Positions 45,002-52,662 of a DNA stretch of 64,000 bases are shown here, piece by piece. The stretch covers positions 167,367 through 231,366 of IMG/VR virus record IMGVR_UViG_3300030339_000003; one strand, written 5' to 3'. Under the pieces are notes generated by a model that was not told where the DNA came from, ran no database searches, and saw only the letters and a program-made list of their open reading frames with translations. The position numbers were made by a program, and so were the translations under genes. Origin of the DNA: a virus. Numbering within the stretch: position 1 is the first letter of the stretch; each line of letters begins with the position of its first letter.

Positions 45002-46627
45002 TTAAAAACTTACAGCGCCAGATTTATTACCTAGCATGATGCTAGACGTATTAGCTAAAATCTTAGCGGTGGCAAATGCGCCTTTCAAAGCAGTAATTGA
45101 TGCATAGGCGGTATCGTACACGCCCAGGTATTCAGGTGTTCCTTGTTTGGTTGTTGCTAAGTTGACGATTTCCTTATAGGCAAGCATGGCAGGGAAGTTC
45201 TGACCAAAATCAATTGTTGAATCATAAATGCCCATGTCTTTGGTCAGATGCAACCATTGTTCAAAACAGACTTTTACGAAATCAGCAATCAGTGGTTCGC
45301 GTTCATATTGTAACGCTACAGTAAATGCGGCTTTACGAAGTGCAGTACCACAGCCAGGCAAGATGCCGTTTTCCAATGCGGACCTGACAGCCAACACAAC
45401 GTCATCATAACGGTCTTTACGCTCTTTGATTTCGTTTGGTGTTTCACCGCCCACATACACGGTTACGATCTCACTACGAAGCGCATAGAGACGTTTCTGA
45501 GTAGCACGACCATACGGACTATAACGACGCTGCGCACCTAAAGACTCTAATGAATCTTCGATATGTTTAGCCCGCTCTTCAATCCGTAATTGTGTTTCTT
45601 CGTTCATGCTTTTGATAATGGTTTGGTTTAGACTACTGATAATAGTTTCTTTACAAACCGTTAAGGTTGTAGATTCCAAATCAGTGAAAGCCGGAACTGT
45701 TTCAGCGCCTAACACGGTGGCCACGTCACCCAGAATTGCAGTGCCGATAGAACCGCCAGTCGAAGTACGGAATACTACAAACTTTTTATCGCCATGTGAC
45801 TCAGACAATGCCTGGTTGGTACTCAGAACCAAACCGACAAAACGATTGTCAACATTAGGCGCAACTAACCCGATACGATTGTTTGGATAGGTTTTAGCCA
45901 GCAAACGTAATTGCGTGAAGACTACTGAATCAGTAAGAGAACCATCAATAATTAAATTACGGTTAATGACGGCAAATACCATATCGGTAAATTCCGTATC
46001 AGCACCATTACCAAACGTACTAAACACACCATCAGCCAGAGTCATATGAACTGAATGACCTTGGGACTCCATGATCTTATCCTGCGCGCTGGAAGATTCA
46101 TAAATTTCAACCATCGGGAAACGATCTTTGTTACGATAGATATCCAGAACGTTTTTGGTAATCCCGTCGTCCTGATTAGCTGTGGTCAACGCCATGTCAT
46201 ACAGACGTGCGTCGTCACGAGTCAGATCGATAGTATCCTTCTTCAGTTGCTCGATGGTTTGATGTACCAAATCTTCAATACGCTTAGTGCTAACAAAGCC
46301 AGGGTATTTCAACAACAGATCGTAAAAGTATTTCATAAGAAACACAGTTGTGGTTGTACCATCACCACATTCGTTTTCAGTTTTACGAGCCGCTTCTTCA
46401 ATGATGCGGTTAATGCGTTCAGCGTGAGCGTCGTCCATTTCTAGACAACCTGCTACTGTTGCACCATCTTTAGTGGTTTGAGTTGCTGTACCTTCGGCAT
46501 ACACTACCACATTACCATTGGGACCCATGGTAGAAGTCACAATTTCAAAAACAGTATTCACTGTATCGGTAATTACTTTGCGCGTTTCATCTTTACCCAA
46601 AGCTTTAGGGCGTGTAGTTAAAGTCAT
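45002..46627 (-). CDS. Phage-encoded GroEL-type chaperonin
   Basis: 541 aa. Group I chaperonin hallmarks: TKDGATVAG (52-60; phosphate-binding, with Asp54), GDGTTTT (88-94), and DVVLAVRSALENGILPGCGTAL, the equivalent of the GroEL stretch that contains catalytic Asp398. The length is close to GroEL and the EL gp146 chaperonin. It lacks the GGM-repeat tail, and the apical segment differs strongly from the bacterial one. No co-chaperonin gene lies beside it, as in EL and OBP, whose chaperonin acts without one. The early promoter at 46680 implies early synthesis. Likely client: phage structural or enzymatic proteins. Confidence 0.95.
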   Translation of the reverse strand: MTLTTRPKALGKDETRKVITDTVNTVFEIVTSTMGPNGNVVVYAEGTATQTTKDGATVAGCLEMDDAHAERINRIIEEAARKTENECGDGTTTTVFLMKYFYDLLLKYPGFVSTKRIEDLVHQTIEQLKKDTIDLTRDDARLYDMALTTANQDDGITKNVLDIYRNKDRFPMVEIYESSSAQDKIMESQGHSVHMTLADGVFSTFGNGADTEFTDMVFAVINRNLIIDGSLTDSVVFTQLRLLAKTYPNNRIGLVAPNVDNRFVGLVLSTNQALSESHGDKKFVVFRTSTGGSIGTAILGDVATVLGAETVPAFTDLESTTLTVCKETIISSLNQTIIKSMNEETQLRIEERAKHIEDSLESLGAQRRYSPYGRATQKRLYALRSEIVTVYVGGETPNEIKERKDRYDDVVLAVRSALENGILPGCGTALRKAAFTVALQYEREPLIADFVKVCFEQWLHLTKDMGIYDSTIDFGQNFPAMLAYKEIVNLATTKQGTPEYLGVYDTAYASITALKGAFATAKILANTSSIMLGNKSGAVSF

Positions 46628-46679
46628 TTTTAAATCCTTGTTAGTGTGTTATAGAAAATAGCTAATACATTACACTTAA

Positions 46680-46687
46680 GTAATATA
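46680..46687 (-). promoter_or_regulatory. phiKZ-type early promoter element
   Basis: Minus strand ATTTGAACCTATATTACTTAAG, 53 bases upstream of the chaperonin start. Confidence 0.85.
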
Positions 46688-46696
46688 GGTTCAAAT

Positions 46697-47125
46697 TTAA
46701 TTGGTCATTAAAACCAAAGTATTACCCAGTGGTTGTGCGGTGAAAAAGAAACATTCATTGCCAATTGATAAATCGGTAATCTTTAATCCTTTATTAATAA
46801 GTTCATCCGTTGATGTATATTCTGGACAAATGTCCCTGTTCAAAAACGTCATGTTACAAACTGATACCCGAAGCTGAAGACTGGTAGGGTTACGACCACT
46901 TGCTTCGATAATTGTTAAGATTTTCTTTTCACACAAAGTAAACGCTTTTGTATGAGGAATCATCTTAGAATTGCCCATGTAGTTTTTTACAAAATCATGG
47001 ACTTCTTCATTTTGAAGTAAGTCAAGTGCAATTGCATCTATGCGCTTTATCACTTGATCAACACATTTGCGATTAGCATTAACGTCGCGTTTGTTAATCA
47101 AATGTTTAATGAATTTTTTAATCAT
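46697..47125 (-). CDS. Unknown protein (142 aa) upstream of the chaperonin
   Basis: Basic N-terminal helix (KKFIKHLINKRDVNANRK), then a mixed alpha/beta part with four cysteines spread over the sequence and no metal-site spacing. ATG 47125 has GGATT at 8 bases; ATG 47131 is too close to it. It ends just upstream of the chaperonin promoter. No family is recognised. Confidence 0.75.
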   Translation of the reverse strand: MIKKFIKHLINKRDVNANRKCVDQVIKRIDAIALDLLQNEEVHDFVKNYMGNSKMIPHTKAFTLCEKKILTIIEASGRNPTSLQLRVSVCNMTFLNRDICPEYTSTDELINKGLKITDLSIGNECFFFTAQPLGNTLVLMTN

Positions 47126-47142
47126 TTTCATAATCCAAAAAA

Positions 47143-47170
47143 ATAAGGGGAATAGTCCGTTTCCCCTTAT
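47143..47170 (-). terminator. Hairpin terminator
   Basis: 10-bp stem ATAAGGGGAA / TTCCCCTTAT behind the 239-aa gene, followed on the minus strand by TTTTTTTGG. Confidence 0.88.
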
Positions 47171-47212
47171 ATAAAAGTCCTCGTTAAAGGACGGCCAAAA
47201 AACACATTGTAG

Positions 47213-47932
47213 TTAGAGTGCGATCAATAAACCTAATTCTGAAACACGAACAAAATACTGTTCCGCTAAAGTTTCAACAAAATACGGGTTATGATAAAAA
47301 CTCGGTATTGCTTGTTTTGCTTTTTGCACAGGCGGGACATTCATATTAGGCTTAGCCGCCAATGCATCTGCCGCTGCCAAAACTTTATCATTATCCGCCC
47401 CTAGCATTTCTTGAAGCTTATTTAATACACTTTGAGAATGTCTTTCTAAGCTAACTTCAACACCAGCAACGAGATCAGTTATTTCTTTTGGTACTAAGTT
47501 ACCATAAAGACCTGCCATTCGTTTATCTACGAGATCTTGCGTCGCTTTGTCATCACGCACAAAACGTAAATAAGATCGGCCATCAACGACAATTAAATCA
47601 AAACGATACACTGTGCTGTTATCGGTAAAATCATCAAACCGATGAAATACGTCATAGCCCAAATCATAATTATTTTGTATTTCTTTTGAAACAATATGAG
47701 GATATTCTGGAACTTGGTGATTAGTAAATAAATCACTTAGTAAGCGTATAATACGACCCCCCATATCTCGACCAGCATGAGGGCTTATTTCGTCGTGCTG
47801 ACGACAATAATCATTTTGTACTACATCGCAAACACGACGATGATGTTCGGTATAATAACCCGGAATACCGTCAACATTAACTTTTTTTGGTTCTTTATAA
47901 AAATTCTGATCACTTAAATCTCTTACACTCAT
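47213..47932 (-). CDS. Unknown early protein (239 aa)
   Basis: A soluble, Asp/His/Arg-rich protein; residues about 20-75 include several His and Asp (YYTEHHRR, HDEISPHAGRDMG) that could bind metal, and the C-terminal third is helical with an Ala-rich linker. GGAG is before ATG 47932. It lies 2 bases after the 93-aa gene in the unit driven by the promoter at 48257. No family is recognised. Confidence 0.8.
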   Translation of the reverse strand: MSVRDLSDQNFYKEPKKVNVDGIPGYYTEHHRRVCDVVQNDYCRQHDEISPHAGRDMGGRIIRLLSDLFTNHQVPEYPHIVSKEIQNNYDLGYDVFHRFDDFTDNSTVYRFDLIVVDGRSYLRFVRDDKATQDLVDKRMAGLYGNLVPKEITDLVAGVEVSLERHSQSVLNKLQEMLGADNDKVLAAADALAAKPNMNVPPVQKAKQAIPSFYHNPYFVETLAEQYFVRVSELGLLIAL

Positions 47933-47934
47933 TT

Positions 47935-48216
47935 CTAACTCCTTAATTTACCAGTTGAATACGAAGGCATAACTTTTGCTTGCTCTTTCTTAATACGACG
48001 AGCAGACATTTTACGCTTCTGATTTTTAGTTAACGCTTCACGTACCAAGCGCGTTTTAAAACGAATACCACAGTTTACTTCAGGAGATAATTTACTAATA
48101 GGTACAACGTCTGGTTTAGTATGAAATAAATTACTGCGTTTCGCATACCCCATCAAAATATTTCCGATAGGTAACTCGCGCGAACTAATTAATACAACAT
48201 CTTTATCGTTAGACAT
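47935..48216 (-). CDS. Small early protein with LT..QK..MS.R.IKK motif (93 aa)
   Basis: The C-terminal half holds LTKNQKRKMSARRIKKEQAK, a basic helical stretch closely resembling LTAKQKSRMTSRQIKKHAKK at the end of the 298-aa protein at 50176. AAAGGTG precedes ATG 48216 and the early promoter lies 41 bases upstream. The rest has no recognised domain. The shared basic tail could be a nucleic-acid-binding element or a localisation tag; this is inference. Confidence 0.82.
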   Translation of the reverse strand: MSNDKDVVLISSRELPIGNILMGYAKRSNLFHTKPDVVPISKLSPEVNCGIRFKTRLVREALTKNQKRKMSARRIKKEQAKVMPSYSTGKLRS

Positions 48217-48256
48217 TACGCACCTTTAAATAATGATTACAGGTTTATCTACTCTA

Positions 48257-48264
48257 ATAATGTA
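48257..48264 (-). promoter_or_regulatory. phiKZ-type early promoter element (variant)
   Basis: Minus strand TTTCAGACCTACATTATTAGAG reads TACATTAT, two bases off the core with intact upstream TTTCAGACC. It stands 41 bases before the 93-aa gene. Confidence 0.7.
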
Positions 48265-48303
48265 GGTCTGAAATATTAACAGTGAAAATAAAAATAACGT
48301 AAT

Positions 48304-48331
48304 ATTACTCCTACCTCACGGTAGGAGTAAT
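48304..48331 (-). terminator. Hairpin terminator
   Basis: 12-bp perfect stem ATTACTCCTACC / GGTAGGAGTAAT with a TCAC loop, 13 bases behind the 169-aa gene. Member of the ACTCCTACC stem family. Confidence 0.9.
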
Positions 48332-48343
48332 AGATTAGATCAC

Positions 48344-48853
48344 TTACTCGCGATTTTTACGACGAGCTTTCATGTGTTTAATAACAACATCTTGCAAACT
48401 ACTTTTTGATGCTGGTGTTGCAGCCATAAGAACATCGATTTCACCACGACGTAACCCGCCTTCTGGCATACGGCCTGTTTGTTGGATAGTACGACAATGG
48501 CTCGTTAATGAAGAATGTACAGATTTATCTGCATTTGATTGGCAATGGCATTGTGCGCATTTACCGTCATCTTTTGCTTTAATACGACCGGCCTTTTGAA
48601 TATCGTGCTCTAAAGGCAAAATTGGCGTGAGATATGCACACTGAACGTCAGTGTCAGTGACCTGCTCTTTACGACTGATGTTCATTTCGGCGTCAGTACA
48701 AGGCAGAACCGGAACTGGAAGACCTTTTGCTGCTAACAGTATACGTTGAGCGGTTTTACCGCTAAAATACAAACGAGCCGGAGCACCAATAGCAACCATT
48801 GGTTTCAGTTCACTATTACCCAGGATATCTTTTACTTTGTTTTCTTTAGACAT
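48344..48853 (-). CDS. Unknown early protein with a Cys cluster (169 aa)
   Basis: Contains CAQCHC near residues 100-105 plus a His and Cys at about 117-119 (SHCRT): a possible zinc-binding knuckle. The C-terminus is basic (KHMKARRKNRE). AAAAGGA precedes ATG 48853. A TATATTAC-like element (AATATTAC, 48897-48904) lies in the upstream hairpin. No family is recognised. Confidence 0.75.
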   Translation of the reverse strand: MSKENKVKDILGNSELKPMVAIGAPARLYFSGKTAQRILLAAKGLPVPVLPCTDAEMNISRKEQVTDTDVQCAYLTPILPLEHDIQKAGRIKAKDDGKCAQCHCQSNADKSVHSSLTSHCRTIQQTGRMPEGGLRRGEIDVLMAATPASKSSLQDVVIKHMKARRKNRE

Positions 48854-48881
48854 AACTTATTTCCTTTTAAACGTTTGTGTG

Positions 48882-48936
48882 ACTAAGTGGGGTTAACGTA
48901 ATATTAAGAATTTCATATAACCCCTTACCCCACTTA
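48882..48936 (-). terminator. Long-loop hairpin behind a secreted-protein gene
   Basis: 10-bp arms CTAAGTGGGG / CCCCACTTAG enclose 35 bases with an alternative inner stem (GGGGTTA / TAACCCC). The two pairings compete, so this may be a switch-like terminator. An early-promoter-like AATATTAC lies in the loop on the minus strand. Confidence 0.55.
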
Positions 48937-48974
48937 GCCGTTGTTTAGTATTTAATATGTTTAACAGTTAAAAA

Positions 48975-49325
48975 TTAATTAACTGTACCGAAAGTAAAAT
49001 TACCTTTGTTTGTTTGTACAACAAACCCAGTATAATTGCAATCGTTATAGATACGATATACTGCGACCGCACCACGTTCTAACACAGCAGGTGTAGCAAA
49101 CTTACCCTTACACTCTGCACCAGCAAAAGCAATGTTAGTGATTGTCAGTTCGTCACTGACGTTAGTAATGATCATATCTTTAAAATGATACGCTTTATCA
49201 CCAGAACGAATATCGCCAAAAGAACTGTAGATCTGAAGCACATTATCAGCAGGGAAAGACTGAGCATTTGCAATACCACACACAAACAAACCTAACCCTA
49301 CAACAGCTGATTTTAACATGTTCAT
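48975..49325 (-). CDS. Secreted early protein, paralogue A (116 aa)
   Basis: Signal peptide with cleavage after NAQ or ANA (residues about 20-22). The mature part resembles the 124-aa protein at 49782: DMIITNVSDELTITNIAF against DYIITSMTNNLLVMDVIA, then C.G in both, V.VYRI against VLIYRM, then DC and QTNKGNFTF against LTNKGNQSF. Two Cys are conserved and could form a disulfide. Both are probably periplasmic beta-sandwich proteins. ATG 49325 has AAGG upstream. No family is recognised. Confidence 0.85.
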   Translation of the reverse strand: MNMLKSAVVGLGLFVCGIANAQSFPADNVLQIYSSFGDIRSGDKAYHFKDMIITNVSDELTITNIAFAGAECKGKFATPAVLERGAVAVYRIYNDCNYTGFVVQTNKGNFTFGTVN

Positions 49326-49334
49326 TTAATTACC

Positions 49335-49769
49335 TTATTTTTCACGAGAATCTTCAATGAGTACAAACATAACTTCATCGCCGCCACGCTTTTGGTTAAA
49401 GTTTTCCAATGTACGAGCAAAGGCCCGCAATTCGTCAGAGTCTTTACCAAAAATATCGTCCAGGAAACTAAAGGTCAATTCTTCATGAATACCAAACCCA
49501 TACAGATGTTCGGTTAATGGGAGTTGCCAATTTGTTTCCTCTTCTTCAACCAGTTCACGACGCGTCGCCAATAAAAGATCTAAAGTCAACTCATCGATAC
49601 CGACAACCTTTTTACAATCATCAGTTACACTGCTGTCGATTTCATTATAATCTTTGGTAATTTCACCAGAGTTCAAGAAATCAAAAGCATCGTCAACACT
49701 TCCATCACAAATAGTACTCAACACTTCTTCATTCAAAATATACAAACGTGCAATAATTGGAGAAGACAT
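49335..49769 (-). CDS. Unknown acidic protein (144 aa)
   Basis: Very acidic (many Asp and Glu) and helical, lying between the two secreted paralogues. AAAGGGG precedes ATG 49769. The charge and lack of Cys suggest a cytosolic binding or DNA-mimic type of protein, but this is only composition. Function unknown. Confidence 0.78.
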   Translation of the reverse strand: MSSPIIARLYILNEEVLSTICDGSVDDAFDFLNSGEITKDYNEIDSSVTDDCKKVVGIDELTLDLLLATRRELVEEEETNWQLPLTEHLYGFGIHEELTFSFLDDIFGKDSDELRAFARTLENFNQKRGGDEVMFVLIEDSREK

Positions 49770-49781
49770 ATTAAACCCCTT

Positions 49782-50156
49782 TTAATTAAAAGAAAAACTT
49801 TGATTACCTTTGTTAGTCAAGATAACCATATTTTTGACAGTACAATCTTTACCTTTTTGAATAATGGGCATACGGTAAATAAGAACATATCCGTCACCTA
49901 TCACGCTAAGATTAGGATTACCCATGAACCCAGTACACGTTGTGTCATCAGCAATCACATCCATAACCAAAAGGTTATTTGTCATTGATGTGATGATATA
50001 ATCCATGACCTGTATTTCTGACCCGTCTTTTGCGGGTAATGTAGTCAGGACAGGACTAACAACTAAAAGCCAGTTATCTTGCTTAGGCGGAACACTTGCA
50101 AAACAACTTACGGAAAACATTACAATAAAAACAAGCAAATATTTAAATGTGTTCAT
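49782..50156 (-). CDS. Secreted early protein, paralogue B (124 aa)
   Basis: Signal peptide with a hydrophobic core and SCFA-S cleavage region (about residues 17-21); because a Cys lies near the site a lipoprotein is possible, but the lipobox is poor. The mature domain is similar over about 90 residues to paralogue A at 48975, including both conserved Cys and the TNKGN.SF end. AGGGA precedes ATG 50156. The two secreted genes flank an acidic protein gene in one unit. Confidence 0.82.
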   Translation of the reverse strand: MNTFKYLLVFIVMFSVSCFASVPPKQDNWLLVVSPVLTTLPAKDGSEIQVMDYIITSMTNNLLVMDVIADDTTCTGFMGNPNLSVIGDGYVLIYRMPIIQKGKDCTVKNMVILTNKGNQSFSFN

Positions 50157-50175
50157 GGGGATCCCTAATTAATGA

Positions 50176-51072
50176 TTATTTGTTTTTCTTAGCATGCTTT
50201 TTGATTTGACGAGAAGTCATGCGTGATTTTTGTTTGGCGGTAAGAGTAATCGATCTCGCCCATTTCTTAACATCAATTGTTCCTTCAGTGTCGTAAAACA
50301 CATCTGGAGTGGATTGTTTAGCTTTGGCGATAATGCTATCCAGGCAAGGAATTGAGTGAGAAAGAATCCCCCCAATGACACCAGCCGAATGTGTGAGTAA
50401 AGAACCGTCAAGAAACGATTTATCGCTTCGAATCGATAACCTTACATTTGAATCACGTGATAATAATTTATCAACCAAATCAAGTTCACCGGGTTTAATA
50501 GTTATGGTTCCTTCAGTTAACGGATTATAGTGCATCGAGTCCAACAAATCTTTTAACTTTGAAATCGATTCAGCGTTCCAAATGCTACCGTTAGCTTTAA
50601 AGATTTCATCCATTTGTCTACGAAGTATGATGAGATCTTCAACATCATTTTCATCTTTACCCAAATCGGACTTATGGAATTCAATAGCATCATTGATTGT
50701 TGCAAACACAATCCCCGATTCAAAGCGTGACACTACCTTTACACCAATGAATGGGTGGCGCTCACCCATTTCTACCTTGCGACGCAGAAGCCCTTCACTT
50801 TTACCGAAAGCCTCTTTACGTGCTTTTAATTCTTGTTCCGCAGTTTCAGCAATATTTAAACCATCGGGGGAAAGAAAAACGGGAGTTTCCAAACTGCTTT
50901 TATTAGAGCGCTCACGCATGCGCTCTGATAGACCATAATAGCGACTACTTTGTAAATTGGCGAGTGTTACCATTTCATCTGGAATGGTAAATCCATCCGA
51001 TTCCGGAGTATCAAAGATATCGTTCTTCAAACCTTTCTTATAATTGGGGTCACGCTTTAAGCTTACAGTCAT
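50176..51072 (-). CDS. Unknown early protein with basic C-terminal tail (298 aa)
   Basis: Start ATG 51072 has GAGGAAT upstream; the frame can be read from a TTG at 51087 but that is less likely. A soluble, charged protein. The last 25 residues include LTAKQKSRMTSRQIKKHAKK, the motif shared with the 93-aa protein at 47935. The middle is mixed alpha/beta with a run of Asp/Ser. It lies downstream of the 40-aa peptide, behind a terminator. Function unknown. Confidence 0.82.
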   Translation of the reverse strand: MTVSLKRDPNYKKGLKNDIFDTPESDGFTIPDEMVTLANLQSSRYYGLSERMRERSNKSSLETPVFLSPDGLNIAETAEQELKARKEAFGKSEGLLRRKVEMGERHPFIGVKVVSRFESGIVFATINDAIEFHKSDLGKDENDVEDLIILRRQMDEIFKANGSIWNAESISKLKDLLDSMHYNPLTEGTITIKPGELDLVDKLLSRDSNVRLSIRSDKSFLDGSLLTHSAGVIGGILSHSIPCLDSIIAKAKQSTPDVFYDTEGTIDVKKWARSITLTAKQKSRMTSRQIKKHAKKNK

Positions 51073-51103
51073 GGAATAATTCCTCAAAAAATATAAAGAA
51101 ATA

Positions 51104-51127
51104 CTAAGGGCTCAAACGAGCCCTTAG
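51104..51127 (-). terminator. Hairpin terminator
   Basis: 10-bp perfect stem CTAAGGGCTC / GAGCCCTTAG with an AAAC loop behind the 40-aa gene, followed on the minus strand by TATTTCTTTATATTTTTTG. Confidence 0.88.
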
Positions 51128-51131
51128 CTTA

Positions 51132-51254
51132 TTACTTATTCAAGATAGCCTGACGACCACGGTTATCTTCTTTGCAATGCTTAACAAAACTTTTAGCAGC
51201 GGCGAATACAACAACAACTGCGATAGGAGTAATAAATGCAACGATAATAGCCAT
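51132..51254 (-). CDS. 40-aa membrane peptide
   Basis: ATG 51254 is preceded by AAGGA at 8 bases; TAA at 51132-51134. The product begins MAIIVAFITPIAVVVVFAAA and has a basic, polar C-terminus (KSFVKHCKED, then NRGRQ): one transmembrane helix plus cytosolic tail. A perfect terminator lies 4 bases after the stop. Shape and size recall small holin-like or inhibitory membrane peptides, but function is unknown. Confidence 0.72.
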   Translation of the reverse strand: MAIIVAFITPIAVVVVFAAAKSFVKHCKEDNRGRQAILNK

Positions 51255-51287
51255 GGTAATATCCTTAATAAGTATGTTTAAATTAAA

Positions 51288-51650
51288 TTACAGACGATGT
51301 TGGTTGAGCTTCAACATTTGTTCAAAAGTATCACGTTTCAACAAACGTTCCAATTTAGGATCGTAGGTCTTGTGATCGATTTCCATTTTAACCAGTTCAC
51401 CTGATGCGTTGTTAATCATGGTGACCGTATAATCCATTCCTATTTTGACCATGACATCGATCAAGCGAGGAAGTGACACATGTACAAGACGCATGTTCTT
51501 AATACCCAACAGCGTGCCGTACGGGACGCGTGAGTCACGGGATAACTGCTTAATAGTCCCATGATTCAAATGACGATGCAGATAAGAAGACACCTGAGCA
51601 TAAGCGAACACACGTACTCGTTCGGTAGATCCTTGGCGTACTGTAGACAT
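51288..51650 (-). CDS. XRE-like helix-turn-helix DNA-binding protein (120 aa)
   Basis: Residues about 30-75, from GTIKQLSRDSRVPYGTLLGI through the Arg-rich wing and VSLPRLIDVMVKIGMDYTV, match the HTH pattern of XRE/lambda-repressor-type regulators (ELA...GVS...I, then L..L...G). The N-terminal stretch is basic, and the remainder is a dimer-like helical region. AAGGGTATTTGTT precedes ATG 51650. It may regulate phage or host transcription in the early phase. The match is made by eye. Confidence 0.68.
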   Translation of the reverse strand: MSTVRQGSTERVRVFAYAQVSSYLHRHLNHGTIKQLSRDSRVPYGTLLGIKNMRLVHVSLPRLIDVMVKIGMDYTVTMINNASGELVKMEIDHKTYDPKLERLLKRDTFEQMLKLNQHRL

Positions 51651-51664
51651 AACAAATACCCTTC

Positions 51665-52087
51665 TTATTTGGTTTTAAAAACGTCGTGGAAAAAATGAGC
51701 ATAATCTTTATTCAGTATTTCCAAGATTTCTGTTTTGTCGCAATCTTCGGAAACATAAGCTAATCCGGCTTCCTCTTCATAGGTAAAGACAATTTGATTA
51801 TTCTTTACATACAAAATATAGTCATACCAGACATTCCCATCAAGCCCATAAATGTGCAATGACCCAGTATAACCCTCAGGACTTTTGATGGCAATTGTAA
51901 GCTCATTACCATCATCAGCCGCTTGCGCGTATTCATTACCAGTACTCACAAAACCCAATTTACCATCAACATCAATAGCAAATTGGGCCAGTGTGCAGCC
52001 GAATTGTTTAGACTGATAATTATCAGAAAGATAAACAATTTTAACTTTGTTATCCTTCGCTACTTTAAAATCATCAAACATACCCAT
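51665..52087 (-). CDS. Unknown early protein (140 aa)
   Basis: An acidic, Asp/Tyr-rich protein with strong beta character, Cys at two separated places and no recognised domain. It opens MGMFDDFKVAKDN; AAAAGG lies 12 bases before ATG 52087, and the ATG two codons later is possible. It sits between the HTH gene and the 135-aa early gene. Function unknown. Confidence 0.78.
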   Translation of the reverse strand: MGMFDDFKVAKDNKVKIVYLSDNYQSKQFGCTLAQFAIDVDGKLGFVSTGNEYAQAADDGNELTIAIKSPEGYTGSLHIYGLDGNVWYDYILYVKNNQIVFTYEEEAGLAYVSEDCDKTEILEILNKDYAHFFHDVFKTK

Positions 52088-52165
52088 AATTTTAATTACC
52101 TTTTAAAAAGAATCAAATAAAAGTTTTAGTTAGGCTATCGGCCAAAATAGGATAACGATCATAGA

Positions 52166-52573
52166 TTAAGCAGCCAGGAAATCCTCTGCTAATACTTTGA
52201 ACTCTTCTTCTACTTTAGACGCAGTGTTATAAACACCAGTGACTACCCACAGTTTTTCCAAGCCTTTAACTGTGATGAACTGACGATAAGCAGCCCATGC
52301 TTTGTTCAGGTCGTTTGCAAAGCTTTTAACTACAGTAGCGTTAGCACGCAACCAAGTATAAACGCTAGCCAAACGGTCGTAACGGCTTTCTTCGTTACGA
52401 ATAATAGATACAGCGCGATCAACGTCTTCTTCTAAGATGGTGATTTCTTCACCTTTAGGATTGGACCAGATATAACGACGTTCAGCAATACGAATGATTG
52501 TTGCTTTAGATGCAGTGATGTTAGCACGCACTAATTCGATAAACTCTTTAGATAATACAAATGAAAGTTTCAT
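52166..52573 (-). CDS. Abundant early helical protein (135 aa)
   Basis: ATG 52573 has AGGAG 8 bases upstream, one of the strongest ribosome sites in the window; an ATG at 52600 lacks one. Optimised codons. The sequence is almost entirely helical (long stretches such as KATIIRIAERRYIW and ASKVEEEFKVLAED), with no Cys. It is first behind the early promoter at 52630, whose core and flanks are full consensus. High early output suggests a stoichiometric inhibitor or binding protein. Function unknown. Confidence 0.85.
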   Translation of the reverse strand: MKLSFVLSKEFIELVRANITASKATIIRIAERRYIWSNPKGEEITILEEDVDRAVSIIRNEESRYDRLASVYTWLRANATVVKSFANDLNKAWAAYRQFITVKGLEKLWVVTGVYNTASKVEEEFKVLAEDFLAA

Positions 52574-52629
52574 GGTAATACTCCTAGGTTGGCCGATCAA
52601 TAAACATAATTGTTTATTTATATACCCAA

Positions 52630-52637
52630 GTAATATA
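52630..52637 (-). promoter_or_regulatory. phiKZ-type early promoter element
   Basis: Minus strand TTTCAGACCTATATTACTTGGG, 57 bases before the 135-aa gene. Perfect core and upstream box. Confidence 0.88.
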
Positions 52638-52662
52638 GGTCTGAAACCTTCTGTATTATAAA

